Assembly: GCA_963756495.1 (NCBI GenBank) | Contig: CAVWNS010000002.1 | Coordinates: forward strand, 310,001-374,000 | Source of the DNA: DATFDN01 sp963756495 | GTDB taxonomy: Bacteria; Pseudomonadota; Alphaproteobacteria; Acetobacterales; Acetobacteraceae | Length of the DNA stretch: 64,000 nucleotides | Direction: 5' to 3' | In this document: positions 54,298 through 63,921 of the stretch, piece after piece | How the letters are laid out: each line of letters opens with the position of its first letter | Position numbering within the stretch: position 1 is the first letter of the stretch | Translations under genes and position numbers: made by a program | The notes under the pieces: model-generated | What the model saw: only the letters and a program-made list of their open reading frames with translations | Told to the model about the DNA's origin: nothing | Databases searched by the model: none

Positions 54298-55170
54298 ATG
54301 CCTATGACCTTCAAGGCCGGCGACATGACCATCCACCGGATCGTTGAGATGGAGTGCGGCTTCACCCCCGCCCTGGAGTTCCTTCCGGGCCTGACGCCGG
54401 AGGTGCTGGCGGAGAACCGGTTCTGGATGAACCCCGCCGCGCTGGATGCGGACGACAACCTGGTGCTGTGCTTTCAGTCCTACATCGTGCGCACCGGCCG
54501 CCACGTCATCCTGGTCGATAGCTGTGTCGGCAACGACAAGGACCGTCCGATGCGCACGCTGTGGCACCAGAAGAAGGACACCATCTTCATGCAGGGCCTG
54601 GCCGAGATCGGCCTGGGCGTGAACGACATCGACTTCGTACTGTGCACCCATCTGCACGTCGATCATGTCGGCTGGAACACGCGGCTGGAGAACGGACGCT
54701 GGGTGCCGACCTTCCCCAAGGCGCGCTACCTGTTCTCCAAGACGGAGCTTGACTACTGGCTGGCGGAGAACGCCAAGACCGAATTGCCGCCGATCGTGGA
54801 CAGCGTCATCCCGATCGTGGAAGCCAAGCGGTGCGACCTGATCACCAGCGACCATGCGCTGGACGACCTGGTGTCGCTGATCCCGACACCGGGACATACC
54901 ATCGACCACTACGCCGTCCAGCTTGGTCGGGACGGCAAGGATGCCGTCATCACCGGGGATCTCATCCACTCGCCGCTCCAGGCACGCTATCCCGAGCTTT
55001 CCATGCGCGTGGACTACGATCCGGCGCAGGGCATCGCGACCCGGCGGACGTTCCTGGAGACGTATTGCGACACCGCGACGCAATGCTGCTTCGCGCATTT
55101 TCCGTCGCCATCGCGTGGGCGTGTGAAGCGGTGGGGCGACGGTTTCAGGTGCGAGTACAGCGACGCCTGA
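54298..55170 (+). CDS. MBL-fold metallohydrolase
   Basis: A 290-residue metallo-beta-lactamase-fold enzyme. The zinc motif is 'VLCTHLHVDHVGWNTRLENG' (HxHxDH), with 'LIPTPGHTIDHYAVQL' (His) and 'DAVITGDLIHSPLQ' (Asp), and 'LETYCDTATQCCFAHFPSPS' carrying the last His. 'LVDSCVGNDKDRP' before the motif is typical of the AHL-lactonase-like group. GGGGAG lies 9 bases before the ATG at 54298; a GTG at 54289 is too close to that site. Function: lactonase or similar hydrolase; unproven. Confidence 0.85.
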   Translation: MPMTFKAGDMTIHRIVEMECGFTPALEFLPGLTPEVLAENRFWMNPAALDADDNLVLCFQSYIVRTGRHVILVDSCVGNDKDRPMRTLWHQKKDTIFMQGLAEIGLGVNDIDFVLCTHLHVDHVGWNTRLENGRWVPTFPKARYLFSKTELDYWLAENAKTELPPIVDSVIPIVEAKRCDLITSDHALDDLVSLIPTPGHTIDHYAVQLGRDGKDAVITGDLIHSPLQARYPELSMRVDYDPAQGIATRRTFLETYCDTATQCCFAHFPSPSRGRVKRWGDGFRCEYSDA

Positions 55171-55198
55171 TCGGCACCGCCGCGCAGCAGCGAAACGC

Positions 55199-56011
55199 CT
55201 ACCCAGGCTGATCCATGTGCACCAACGCGTCGCGCAGCGGTTCGCTCGACACGGTTATGATGCCCTCGAACGCGACGTCGAGGTCGAGGATCAGATAGAG
55301 CGAAGAGGCCAGGGACAGCGCCGACAGCACGATCACCACCTGGGTCACGCCGTTGCGCGGGGAGGTCAGGCCAAAGACCGCGAAGATGATTACCAGCCAG
55401 AACGTCAGCAGCAGCAGGAACGGCCAGGATATCGTCGGGTGGGCCGTCTCGATCAACGTCCAGCGATCCTGCAACGTCCTCTGCATGCTGGCCCGAAGCA
55501 GGGGGGCGACGCGCTCCTGCAGCGGGCTCGCGGGGTTCACCTGCTCGATCATTCGCTCGGCGCTCATCAGCATCGCGGTAAGAGTGGTGCCTTCGATGCT
55601 CTTGGCGGTGAACGAGGTCACGCCGATCGGATAGGAGCCGGATGGCGGTACCTCATCGGGCCACGTCGAAGCGATCGCCGCCGCCAGATAGCGGCGCATG
55701 AGCGCGCGGATCGCGTCGGCCTCCGGGCCATACTCGCGCAGCCGCATATCGAGCTGGATCAGCTGGATGCCATATTGGCGCACCTGATTGGTGTGCCCGT
55801 CGAAGTTGCTTTTCACGGAGTTCACCAACAGGCCCAGGACCAAGGCCGCGAACGTGACCAGCATCGTGATGACCAGCCGGATCGCGTCGACAGTCTCGCG
55901 GCTGCGGTGATGCTCGCGCGGTGAGCGCTGCAAGAGCAGCCCGGCATAGCTGCCAGCCAAAAGTAGCACAAGGAACAGGGTGGCCCCGGCCAGCTCCCGT
56001 ACCCAGGCCAT
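55199..56011 (-). CDS. DUF4239 (bestrophin-like) membrane protein
   Basis: A 270-residue membrane protein from the ATG at 56011, which overlaps the chromate transporter stop (TGATG). Two N-terminal helices ('TLFLVLLLAGSYAGLLL', 'IRLVITMLVTFAALVLGLLV') are followed by 'NSVKSNFDGHTNQVRQYGIQ' and a soluble middle, then two C-terminal helices ('FLLLLTFWLVIIFAVFGL', 'VVIVLSALSLASSLYLILDL') and the end 'PFEGIITVSSEPLRDAL'-type segment. This is the DUF4239 layout. Ion-channel activity is suggested only by fold similarity. Confidence 0.75.
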   Translation of the reverse strand: MAWVRELAGATLFLVLLLAGSYAGLLLQRSPREHHRSRETVDAIRLVITMLVTFAALVLGLLVNSVKSNFDGHTNQVRQYGIQLIQLDMRLREYGPEADAIRALMRRYLAAAIASTWPDEVPPSGSYPIGVTSFTAKSIEGTTLTAMLMSAERMIEQVNPASPLQERVAPLLRASMQRTLQDRWTLIETAHPTISWPFLLLLTFWLVIIFAVFGLTSPRNGVTQVVIVLSALSLASSLYLILDLDVAFEGIITVSSEPLRDALVHMDQPG

Positions 56012-56538
56012 CAGACGCCTTGCACCCATGCCGCCGCGCCACAGCCGGCCACGACGAAAAGCGGATTGATCCGGGTCAGGCAGAGCACGACCGTCGCCGC
56101 GGCGGTCAGCGCATACTGCGCCAGCGAATGGTCGGCGGAGCGGGCGATCACCACGCCGCTCGCGAGCACCAGTCCGACGGAGATCGGCGCCATGCCCCGT
56201 TCAAAGGCGGGCCGCCAGCGCGCCCTCGCAGCCCGCTGCCACAAGCGAGCCACCCCATAGATCAGCAGTCCAGCGGGCACGATCATCGCCACGGTGGCCA
56301 GCAGCGCTCCCGCCAACCCGGCGGCGTCATAGCCGAGGAGCGAGACCAGCAACGTGCTTGGGCCAGGGGCAGCCTGGGCGATGGCGAACGAGTCCGCGAA
56401 CTGCCCGGCGGTGAGCCAATGGTAGGTCACCACCGCTTGCAGTTGCAGCTGCGGCACGATGGCGTTGCCGCCACCAAACGAGAGCAGCGAGGCAGCGCCA
56501 AACACCGTGCAGAGCTGGATCGCGAGCGGGAGTGTCAT
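56011..56538 (-). CDS. chromate transporter, C-terminal-half protein
   Basis: A 175-residue half-length CHR protein from the ATG at 56538. 'VFGAASLLSFGGGNAIVPQL' and 'FAIAQAAPGPSTLLVSLLGYDAAGLAGALLATVAMIVPAG' are the CHR motifs. Short-chain CHR proteins act as pairs. It overlaps the N-half gene by 4 bases (ATGA), so the two are translated together. Confidence 0.85.
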   Translation of the reverse strand: MTLPLAIQLCTVFGAASLLSFGGGNAIVPQLQLQAVVTYHWLTAGQFADSFAIAQAAPGPSTLLVSLLGYDAAGLAGALLATVAMIVPAGLLIYGVARLWQRAARARWRPAFERGMAPISVGLVLASGVVIARSADHSLAQYALTAAATVVLCLTRINPLFVVAGCGAAAWVQGV

Positions 56539-57104
56539 CGCGGCGCACAGGACCGCCAGCCCCAGCCGAAGGCGATCGGTCCGATCACCACGAGCGTCAG
56601 CCACAACGGCAGGCGCCAGATGCCGGCGGACAGGAATGTCACCGCACACAGCACGCCCGGCATCACCGAAACGAGGGTTTTCCGCCCGGTGCGCCATGCC
56701 ATCGAAAACGTCATCGCCACCGCCGCCGCAGCCACGCCCGACAGGATGTCCTGCAACGCCGCCACATGGCGAAACCGCACATAGAGCGCCCCCAGCGCCA
56801 ACACGATCACCAACGGCGCAGCAATCAGTCCGAATAAAGCCGCCACCGCGCCCACCGCGCCACGCAACCTGGTGCCGACGAACATCGCGACGTTGACCTG
56901 GTTGGCGCCCGGCAGGATGCGGCAGATCGTCATGACGCTGAGGAATTCATCGTCACTCATCCACTGTCGCCGCTGCACCACGATCTCGCGCGACCATGCC
57001 GACAGCCCGCCCCCAAAACTGGAAAGGGAGATTTGGTTGAACGTCGTCACGAGGTCGCGGAGGCTGACCGGCTTGGCCGACGACTCGTCCATATTCCGGC
57101 TCAC
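56535..57104 (-). CDS. chromate transporter, N-terminal-half protein
   Basis: A 189-residue half-length CHR protein. It starts at a GTG (57104) whose codon overlaps the stop of the upstream phospholipase D-like gene (GTGA); an ATG at 57092 is the alternative. 'FNQISLSSFGGGLSAWSREI' and 'ICRILPGANQVNVAMFVGTRL' are the paired CHR motifs. With its partner it probably exports chromate or a similar oxyanion. Confidence 0.85.
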   Translation of the reverse strand: MSRNMDESSAKPVSLRDLVTTFNQISLSSFGGGLSAWSREIVVQRRQWMSDDEFLSVMTICRILPGANQVNVAMFVGTRLRGAVGAVAALFGLIAAPLVIVLALGALYVRFRHVAALQDILSGVAAAAVAMTFSMAWRTGRKTLVSVMPGVLCAVTFLSAGIWRLPLWLTLVVIGPIAFGWGWRSCAPR

Positions 57105-58101
57105 TCGTGGGCAATTTCAGGATCGTGCGGGGGATCGTCTTCCCCGTGCGGATGCACCGCCAGCGGGTCCGGCGCCTCATAGCGGCGCGAGTCCTCCCAG
57201 TCGGCGTCGAATACCTGCCGCAGCCGGCGCACCGTCGATCAATTCGCCACCACCGCGCCCAGCTCGCGCCGCAGGTCGAAGGCGCTGCGGTCGATGTTCA
57301 TCGAGCCGACGATCGCCCGTTCATCGTCCGCCAGGATGAGTTTCGCATGCACGTGCAGACCGTTCTGCTTGTGGATGCGGACTCCCGCGCGGCGAAGGAT
57401 GCGCAACGACGAAAACGTATCCAGGAGGTCGTAGTCGCTGATCCCGCGCTTGCCGCCGCACAGGATACGCACATCCACGCCACGCTCCTTGGCCTGCAAC
57501 AGCCGGTCCAGAATCGTGACATCGACGAACTTCGGATGCTGAACCAGCAGTGAATGCCGCGCCTCGTCGATGAAGGTGCTAATCGCCAGCCGTGCGTTGT
57601 GATTGCTCCATAGCAGCGGCGAATCTGCTGGTACCTTGAACGGGACGCGTTCCCAGTCGGCGTGGAATCCCGCGATGACTTCCCCCACGAGGATGGGGTC
57701 CTCCACGATCAACCCGTAGTCGCGGGTGAGAGAAGTACTTGTCGCCGAAGTTGAACGTAGCGATCAGAGCGAGGCGCTCGTCCACCACCATGGATTTCTC
57801 GTGCGTGACCACGAACTCCGGATTGGTCCAGCTTGCCTCGATGCCAGCCTCCCGGAAGCGCGCGAGGGTGTCGTCGTTGGCGCGCGTGCCCGACGATCGC
57901 GCCGGGTTCAGCATCACCCGCGTGACCACCCCGCGTCGGTGCGCCTCCAAGACAGCATCGATCAAGGCGGGCGAGGTGAAGGTGAACATCTTGATGAGCA
58001 GGGCGCGGCGGGCCGCGTCGATCATCTGGACGACGGAACCGATCCCATCCTCCGGCTGCGCGAGCATGTGGACGCGACTGTGAAGCAGGCGGCGATCCAT
58101 C
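57101..58101 (-). pseudogene. phospholipase D/cardiolipin synthase-like protein, frameshift and internal stop
   Basis: Two HKD motifs are present: 'VVTHEKSMVVDERLALIATFNF' and 'LHVHAKLILADDERAIVGSMNID'. It starts 'MDRRLLHSRVHMLAQPEDGI'. The frame breaks near 57728; removing one C gives 'YFSTRDYGLIVEDP'. A TGA at 57239-57241 stops the frame after 'LGAVVAN', yet the same frame continues 'STVRRLRQVFDADWEDSRRY' to a stop at 57101 that overlaps the chromate transporter start. That tail is clearly coding in style, so the TGA is a nonsense change or error. The enzyme would act on phospholipids. Confidence 0.75.
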
Positions 58102-58339
58102 TTTATGTTCCCCCACTGGCGTGAGCTTAGATAAGCATGGGATTGTTCGTCCACCCAGACGCCGGGCCGCAGCCGTGGTGCGCGATCGTTTCCACGTGCC
58201 TCCCACGGTTAAGCCCGCCTTTACCCCTCGCGGGCAGGCTCCATCGCTCATCGCCACAGCGCGGGACCCGCCCGATGCCAGCCCCCCAAACCGGCCTGCA
58301 ACCGACGCTCCGGCCCGGCGCTCCGCCCGTGGTCCGCCG

Positions 58340-60013
58340 GTGACCACCACGCTCGCTCCGCCCCGACCGACCCATTCCGATCGCCGGCTGCACGAGGACC
58401 GCGAGCGTTTCCTGGCCTTCGCCTTCGCCGGTGCCGACCTGCTGATCGAGGCGACGGCGGATGGTCGGATTGTCTTCGCCGCCGGCGCCTTCCGGACCCG
58501 GCTCGGCTGCGAGCCCGCCACCCTGCTCGGGCGCCCCGCCTCCGCCGTGATCGCCGCCGAGGATGGGGCGCCCTTCGCCACCTGCCTCGCGCTACTGGCC
58601 GCCCGCGGCCGGATCGCACCGGCCACCTTGCGGCTCGCCGACGCGGCACGCACCCGTACCGTGCTGTCCGGCCTCACCCGTCCGGGGTCGGACGGCAAGG
58701 CGCTTTTGTGCCTGAGCTTCGGTGCCCCGCCGCCGACGCCGCCCTCGTTCGCTCCCGCGGCCTGTTCCGCCGCCGTCCTCGGGCGCGAAGCGGAGGAGCG
58801 GCTGCGGGCCGCGCGCACCGGCACGCCCGCCGCCTCGCCGGCGCTCGACCTGCTGGAACTGGTGGCCACCAGCCCGGACCTGCCGGGGGCGGAGATCACG
58901 GCGGTGCTGCTGGATCAGGCCGGTATCGGCACGATGGCCGGTGAGATCGCGCCGGGCCGCTTCGGCCTGCTGCGCGCCTCCGGCACGACGGGCGCGGCGC
59001 CGGACTTGGCCGCGCTGATCGCCGGCCTCGACGCGGCGCTGCGCGCCCGGGGGGTCGATGCCCGCGTGGCAACGGCCGAGCGGGTGGCGCTCTCCGGCGG
59101 CGCGATCGACGCCAGTCCGGCCCCGCAGGCGGTCCGCGCCTTGCGCACCGCCCTCTCCGCCTTCGCCCGCGGGGGCGCGCCGGCGTTGGCCGCCGCCGGG
59201 TTCGACGGTGGGCTGGCGGGGTTCGTGACCGCCGCCACGTCCCGCACCGCCGCGCTGCGCCGCACTCTGGCCGACCGCCGCTTCAGCCTCGCATTCCAGC
59301 CGATCGTGGGCTTGGAGGATCGCGCGCTGCACCATTACGAGGCCCTGCTGCGCCCCGACCCCGTGCCGGGCAGCACCGCGCGCGGCCCGGCCGAGCTGGT
59401 GACGCTCGCCGAGATGATCGGGCTCACGGAAGACCTCGACTGGGCGGTGTTCGAGACGGCGCGCGACGAGGCGCGGCGTGCCGGCGTCGCGATCGCCTTC
59501 AATCTCTCGGGCCTGTCGGTGCAGAGCCCGACGTTCCGCGCCCGGCTGCTGGCCGCCCTCGACCGGCCGGCGTCGGGCGGCGCCGCGCGCCTGCTCGCCG
59601 AGGTCACCGAGACGGCCGAGATCGAGGACGAGGAAGCCGCCGCCGAGACGATCCAGGCGTTGCGCGAGCGCGGCATCCCGGTGTGCATCGACGATTTCGG
59701 CGCCGGCGCGGCGGCGTTCCGCTACCTCCGCCGGTTCCAGGTGGACCACGTGAAGATCGACGGCGCGTACGTGCGCCAAGCGGCCGAGAACGAGCGCGAC
59801 CGGGGCTTCGTCGCCGCCATGGTCGATCTCTCGCTCACCGTCGGCGCACAGGTCATCGCCGAGCAGGTCGAGACCCAGGCGGTGGCCGACACCATGCGCA
59901 CGCTCGGCGTACGCTATGGCCAGGGCTGGCTATTCGGCCGACCGGCCGAGCTGCCCAGTTCCGGGGCCGTCGCCACGCGTCGGCGTGGTGGCGTCAAGGA
60001 GCAGTGGGGCTAG
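58340..60013 (+). CDS. PAS-like and EAL domain cyclic-di-GMP phosphodiesterase
   Basis: About 557 residues from a GTG at 58340 (the frame is open from 58121, but the first 73 residues are Pro/Arg-rich with no homology and lie opposite another gene). A PAS-like region 'DLLIEATADGRIVFAAGAFRTRLGCEPATLLGRPASAVIAAED' comes first. The EAL domain has 'HHYEALLRPDP', 'VAIAFNLSGLSVQSPTFRARLL', 'LLAEVTETAEIEDEE', 'VCIDDFGAGAAAFRYLRRFQVDHVKIDGAYVR', 'VIAEQVETQ' and 'GVRYGQGWLFGRP'. All metal and catalytic residues are present, so it should hydrolyse c-di-GMP. No GGDEF motif is seen. Confidence 0.85.
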   Translation: MTTTLAPPRPTHSDRRLHEDRERFLAFAFAGADLLIEATADGRIVFAAGAFRTRLGCEPATLLGRPASAVIAAEDGAPFATCLALLAARGRIAPATLRLADAARTRTVLSGLTRPGSDGKALLCLSFGAPPPTPPSFAPAACSAAVLGREAEERLRAARTGTPAASPALDLLELVATSPDLPGAEITAVLLDQAGIGTMAGEIAPGRFGLLRASGTTGAAPDLAALIAGLDAALRARGVDARVATAERVALSGGAIDASPAPQAVRALRTALSAFARGGAPALAAAGFDGGLAGFVTAATSRTAALRRTLADRRFSLAFQPIVGLEDRALHHYEALLRPDPVPGSTARGPAELVTLAEMIGLTEDLDWAVFETARDEARRAGVAIAFNLSGLSVQSPTFRARLLAALDRPASGGAARLLAEVTETAEIEDEEAAAETIQALRERGIPVCIDDFGAGAAAFRYLRRFQVDHVKIDGAYVRQAAENERDRGFVAAMVDLSLTVGAQVIAEQVETQAVADTMRTLGVRYGQGWLFGRPAELPSSGAVATRRRGGVKEQWG

Positions 60014-60040
60014 GCGCGACGCCGCCTAGCCCCCCACTGC
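60001..60040. terminator. long hairpin at the end of the EAL gene
   Basis: GCAGTGGGGCTAGGCG and CGCCTAGCCCCCCACTGC pair as a 16-bp stem with a 6-base loop and two unpaired C. It spans the EAL stop codon and lies between convergent genes, so it may act in both directions. U-tracts are absent. Confidence 0.6.
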
Positions 60041-60110
60041 TTCGTCCATTCACGCCTGCGGGGCCCCACGCTGTCGGTGGGCTTTCAGGGATCGGCGGCG
60101 ATGGTCCCAC

Positions 60111-61284
60111 CTACCTGATGATGATCTCGACCCGTCGGTTCTGAGGTTCGCGCACGCCCGGGCCGGTGGGCACGAGCAGACGGGTTTCGCCGAAGCCCTG
60201 GATGGTGATCGCGTTCTGCGGCACGCCATCGCGGACGAGCTCGGCGCCGACGGCCTGCGCGCGCCGCACCGACAGGCGCTGGTTATACGCCGCGGATCCG
60301 GAGGTATCGGTGTAGCCGTTCACCTCGATCCGCGTGTATTGCACGTGCGTCGAATTCGCCGCGGCCTCTTGGATGATCTGGCGGGCGCGATCGGTGAGCA
60401 CCGCCTTGTCCCAGTCGAAGAACACGAGGTACGACCGGGCCGGCGCCGGCGCCGGGGCAGCCACGGGAACGGGTGCGGGCGGCGGCGGCGGGGTGACACC
60501 AAAGTTGTATCTGACGCCGAGCAGGAAGCTGTTGTTGTATTCGTGCCCGAACTCCATCGTGCCGAACCGGGTCGCCCGCACGCCGCCGACCGTTGCGGTG
60601 AGGCCGGCGTTGTAGGTGCGCGTGCCAGTCAGTGCAAGGATGCGGGTACTCGGCCGTCAGCGCCAGGCCCGGCAGGCCGGCGAATGGGAACGACGCGCCG
60701 AATATGCCCTGCACCGCGGGCGCGGCGCGGGTGTCGTTGGACGTGAGCGCCGGGTTGAGCGCAGCGGCCGTGCCGGTCCCGACGGCGGCGAAATTGGAGA
60801 GATGCCCGCGCTGGTATCCGGCGCCGACGCCGGCGTACGGCACGATCCAGGGTGCGAGACCCACGAAGTCGTAGGCCAGGTTGAACATCGGGCCATAGAG
60901 CTTCTCCGACCCGCTGGCACTCGTGCTGGCTCCGAAGCCACCGCGATTGTTGCCGCTCAAGGTGTTGAAGGTGTTGCCCCGGTAGTCGAACTCGACCTCG
61001 GCGCGCAGCCCATTGCCGAAGCCAAAGCCGATCGCACCCAGCCCCACGCCCCCGGTCGAGCTTTGGAGATTGAGGTTGGGCGTACTGAGGCCGCTACTCA
61101 GCGTCTGAAGATTGGAGCTGAGATTCTTGATCGACACGTTTCCCTTGAGATTGAATCCGCCCGCACCGCTGATATAGAGGCCGGTGGTCGGGTATCCGAG
61201 CGGCGCGGCGGATTCCATCTGGGCATGCGCGGCAACTGGCAGCGCTACGATGGTCGCGGCGAGGAGCTTCGTTGCAAGACCCAT
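60111..61284 (-). pseudogene. OmpA-family outer membrane protein, one frameshift
   Basis: About 390 residues. The signal peptide 'MGLATKLLAATIVALPVAAH' is followed by an eight-strand barrel region ('GLYISGAGGFNLKGNVSIKN', 'LRAEVEFDYRGNTFNTLSG', 'WIVPYAGVGAGYQRGHL'), then a Pro/Ala linker 'PPPPPAPVPVAAPAPAPARS' and an OmpA peptidoglycan-binding domain ('NGYTDTSGSAAYNQRLSVRRAQAV', 'GFGETRLLVPTGPGVREPQNRRVEIIIR'). The frame breaks near 60644; removing one base restores 'LTAEYRILALTGTRTYNAGL'. It would tether the outer membrane to the wall. Confidence 0.85.
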
Positions 61285-61412
61285 CACCTGAATCCTCCTT
61301 GTATGCCAAGCCAGTTCTATGACCGGGGGCGTACAACGTTCCGGGTACCGCCGCAACTGGCGGCATCACCGGATCGTCTGAAAGTTGATCGGATGGCTAC
61401 GCCCTCGCTGCG

Positions 61413-62033
61413 TCAGAACCAGCTTTTCGGGGCCGGGGTGATGGTGACGGCGAGCGCCTGGCTGACCACAGCGGTGACCGTGTCACCAACCTTCAGCTTG
61501 GTCATCGCTGCCTGGCGGGCGGGATCGGTGACATCGATCGTATAGACGGCGCCACCTGACGGATTGACGACGTCGATGCTATGGGCGGCTTGATCCACAC
61601 CCACGACGAGGCCGCTGATCTTGGTCTCCCGCACACCGACCCCGCCGGGAGCCTGGGCGGATTGCGCGACGAGCTGGGATATCTGGTCCTCGGGCGCCGT
61701 CATGCCCGGCGCCGAGAGCCCGAAGGCAACGGATCGGTAGTACTGCGCGTTGACCGTATCGCCGACGTGCAACATATCCAACCGCACGTCGGGGCCGGCC
61801 TGGAGCGTGACGGTCGTCCCTGACCGGCCGGCAAGGGTGACGTCCCGCGTCTGCGGGTCGATCGCCCGGATCTTGGCATGCATCGTCACGGCGGCGGATT
61901 CCGGGATCACGTTCGTCATGACCGGATTGTTGCCCTGCGCCAGGGCCGTATCCGAAACCGACAGGGGCAGGGTCACGGCGACACCGGCGAGGATGACCGT
62001 CGCGAAAAGCGGGGTGGCACGGTGTGATTTCAT
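61413..62033 (-). CDS. exported protein of unknown function
   Basis: A 206-residue protein with a signal peptide (MKSHRATPLFATVILAGVAV.., cleavage near ALA-Q). Two similar beta-rich units follow: 'MHAKIRAIDPQTRDVTLAGR..GTTVTLQAGPDVRLDMLHVGDTVNAQYY' and 'ISGLVVGVDQAAHSIDVVNPSGGAVYTIDVTDPARQAAMTKLKVGDTVTAVV'. Each has the 'KV/HVGDTV' ending, suggesting an internal duplication of an OB- or SH3-like fold. No family name is certain. Genes of this kind occur beside OmpA-like and lipoprotein genes in Acetobacteraceae-type genomes, which is inference. Confidence 0.7.
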   Translation of the reverse strand: MKSHRATPLFATVILAGVAVTLPLSVSDTALAQGNNPVMTNVIPESAAVTMHAKIRAIDPQTRDVTLAGRSGTTVTLQAGPDVRLDMLHVGDTVNAQYYRSVAFGLSAPGMTAPEDQISQLVAQSAQAPGGVGVRETKISGLVVGVDQAAHSIDVVNPSGGAVYTIDVTDPARQAAMTKLKVGDTVTAVVSQALAVTITPAPKSWF

Positions 62034-62204
62034 GGTGTCCTCGCGGTTTGATGTTCAAGCGATCGCAGATTCCAGTCCGCCTGAATGCGACGGCCCAGCT
62101 GCGTGGAAGTATCTCGTTCCGTCCTCCGTATCCCGCGACGACCAGCCCCTGCCTATGCAGAAACGGCATGCAGCCGAAGCGGGGTTGGATTTTGCGCCAG
62201 CGGG

Positions 62205-62720
62205 CTACTGACTCATGGTGATGACCACCGCGTCGCCGCCAAGGCTCAGCATCAACCCTTGCCGCTTCGCTATCAGGTGCATGACCACGCCATCCCTGTT
62301 CTGTAGCCAGAGATCACCGCCACTTGTGTGTCCGAAGGCGTAGCCATAACGGCCCTGGGCATAGGCGCCGTGGAACGCGGCGACATCGGGCAAGCGATAG
62401 ACATCCCCGTGCGCCTCGATCCTGGAGACCCCGATGCCGCCGACGCCAAGGCCGGCCACGGTGACGGGGTATGTGTGTCCGTGATAGAACAGCTCCCCGC
62501 TGCCGCCGCCGCCACTGCCGATGAAGGCGGCCTGCACCTGCCGCATCTCCACGGTCGCATCCGGAGCCTGTTGCGCGAGGTCGGTGGGGCCGCCGCCCTG
62601 CTGGGTGCAACCCGACATCATCAGCAGCACCGCCGCCGACAGGATCGCGGTGGCACAGAACCGCCCCGGCCTCCCGGAAGCAGACATCACCTGGGCAGTG
62701 ATTGCGGGCGTATGAGCCAT
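62205..62720 (-). CDS. lipoprotein of unknown function
   Basis: A 171-residue lipoprotein. The ATG at 62720 has AGGAGG 9 bases upstream. The lipobox is 'LLMMSGC', the mature end starting 'TQQGGGPTDLAQ'. The domain 'AAFIGSGGGGSGELFYHGHTYPVTVAGLGVGGIGVSRIEAHGDVYRLPDVAAFHGAYAQGRYGYAFG' and 'GDLWLQNRDGVVMHLIAKRQGLMLSLGGDAVVITM' is Gly-rich and beta-strand-like. It resembles conserved exported proteins with lipid-binding-like YSC84/SYLF-type ends, but I cannot assign a family firmly. Confidence 0.7.
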   Translation of the reverse strand: MAHTPAITAQVMSASGRPGRFCATAILSAAVLLMMSGCTQQGGGPTDLAQQAPDATVEMRQVQAAFIGSGGGGSGELFYHGHTYPVTVAGLGVGGIGVSRIEAHGDVYRLPDVAAFHGAYAQGRYGYAFGHTSGGDLWLQNRDGVVMHLIAKRQGLMLSLGGDAVVITMSQ

Positions 62721-63024
62721 CGACCTGTTCCTCCTTGAATGCGCGTGACACCACGAGCAGGTACCGGCTAGGGAAAGCCGTACTGCCGCTTGGGCCGATA
62801 CTCTCTGTCGAGAGCATCGGCACTGAACCATCCGGCCCGCGCGTCTCGCTCCATCAATCCGTCCTCCGCGACTTTGCTGCGTTCTAGTGACAATGGCTAA
62901 TTATGGCGCGCCGACCGCTTGCAGAAGACGCCGTTCGCGCCGTAACGCAAGCGACTCCGGCAAAGGTCGTAGCAACCAGCGATCGAGTGCGGATTGAGCT
63001 GCGTGGTCCATGCGCCAACTCCTG
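62721..63024. other. gene-free stretch
   Basis: No gene could be recognised in these 304 bases between two minus-strand envelope genes. It should contain the promoter of the lipoprotein gene and the 3' end region of the channel protein gene. Confidence 0.4.
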
Positions 63025-63921
63025 CTAGAAGATGACGGCCACCTGGGCGCGAAGCTGCCAGGTGCCGCCGTACTGGGGTCGCACGGCATTGTAGTACGCG
63101 CCGGCCAGGATATTGACCGGCAGCTTGCCGCCGATCTTGATCAGTCGGCCGGCCTGCGCGCCGACGGGCAGCGTCCATTTGGTGCCGCTCGCCAGCCAGT
63201 TCGCGGTGATGACGGGCACAGTACCGACGAACCAGCCGCTGCCCAGGTTGTAGTTGAAGAACGGATTGAAGGTGAACAGGCTGTACTTGGTGCCTCCGAG
63301 CCCCTGAGTGCCGCCCAGGGAAAACACGTTGTTGACGAGCGCACCGGCGACGATCGGCCCGGCCAGCTTGACGACGACCACAGCCGGTCCGAGGCCCCAG
63401 ACATTGGAACCCAACGTCTTGCTGGTGATGGTGGGCAACTGCGCAATCGGACCAACGCCCCAAATCCACCCGTTGACCGGCTGTTTCGGCGACAGGAAGG
63501 CGGAAAACGTCGTCGGGCCGAGGCCGAACGGCACGCTCGGGGCCGGCTGGAGCGACGGGCTCCAGATCAGCGGCAGGATGGTGCGGGTGATCAGGTTCCA
63601 GTCCTGGTTGAGATGGATCGGGACCACCGGCTGGATGTTCAGGATGTCCTGCGTGCCCTTGTGCGGGCCGACGTTGAAATTGACGTTGTCCTGAAACGGA
63701 ACGCTGATCAGATCACCGATCGGGTTCTGCAATTTCTTGGCGAGGTCCGTCGTGCTCTCGGTGGCAGCCGGCTCGGCGGGCCGCCCCGGAGCATCGTCCG
63801 GTGTCAGGCCGAGATTCACCGCAGGTGCTGGCGTCGGCGCGAGGGACTGCGCGGCCGCAGCATGCACGAAGGCCAAAAGGCCGATCGCCCCCAAGATCGC
63901 AGTCGGGTATCTCGGTCGCAA
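63025..63921 (-). CDS. outer membrane channel-like protein (transporter family)
   Basis: A 298-residue protein with signal peptide 'MRPRYPTAILGAIGLLAFVH' (cleavage near AAAAQ). The mature part has 'DLAKKLQNPIGDLISVPFQDNVNFNVGPHKGTQDILNIQPVVPIHLNQDWNLITRTILP', a highly conserved opening of a family annotated as transporter or, misleadingly, neuromedin U. Alternating aromatic strands and the end 'GTWQLRAQVAVIF' with terminal Phe mark an outer-membrane beta-barrel. Its substrate is unknown. Confidence 0.8.
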   Translation of the reverse strand: MRPRYPTAILGAIGLLAFVHAAAAQSLAPTPAPAVNLGLTPDDAPGRPAEPAATESTTDLAKKLQNPIGDLISVPFQDNVNFNVGPHKGTQDILNIQPVVPIHLNQDWNLITRTILPLIWSPSLQPAPSVPFGLGPTTFSAFLSPKQPVNGWIWGVGPIAQLPTITSKTLGSNVWGLGPAVVVVKLAGPIVAGALVNNVFSLGGTQGLGGTKYSLFTFNPFFNYNLGSGWFVGTVPVITANWLASGTKWTLPVGAQAGRLIKIGGKLPVNILAGAYYNAVRPQYGGTWQLRAQVAVIF

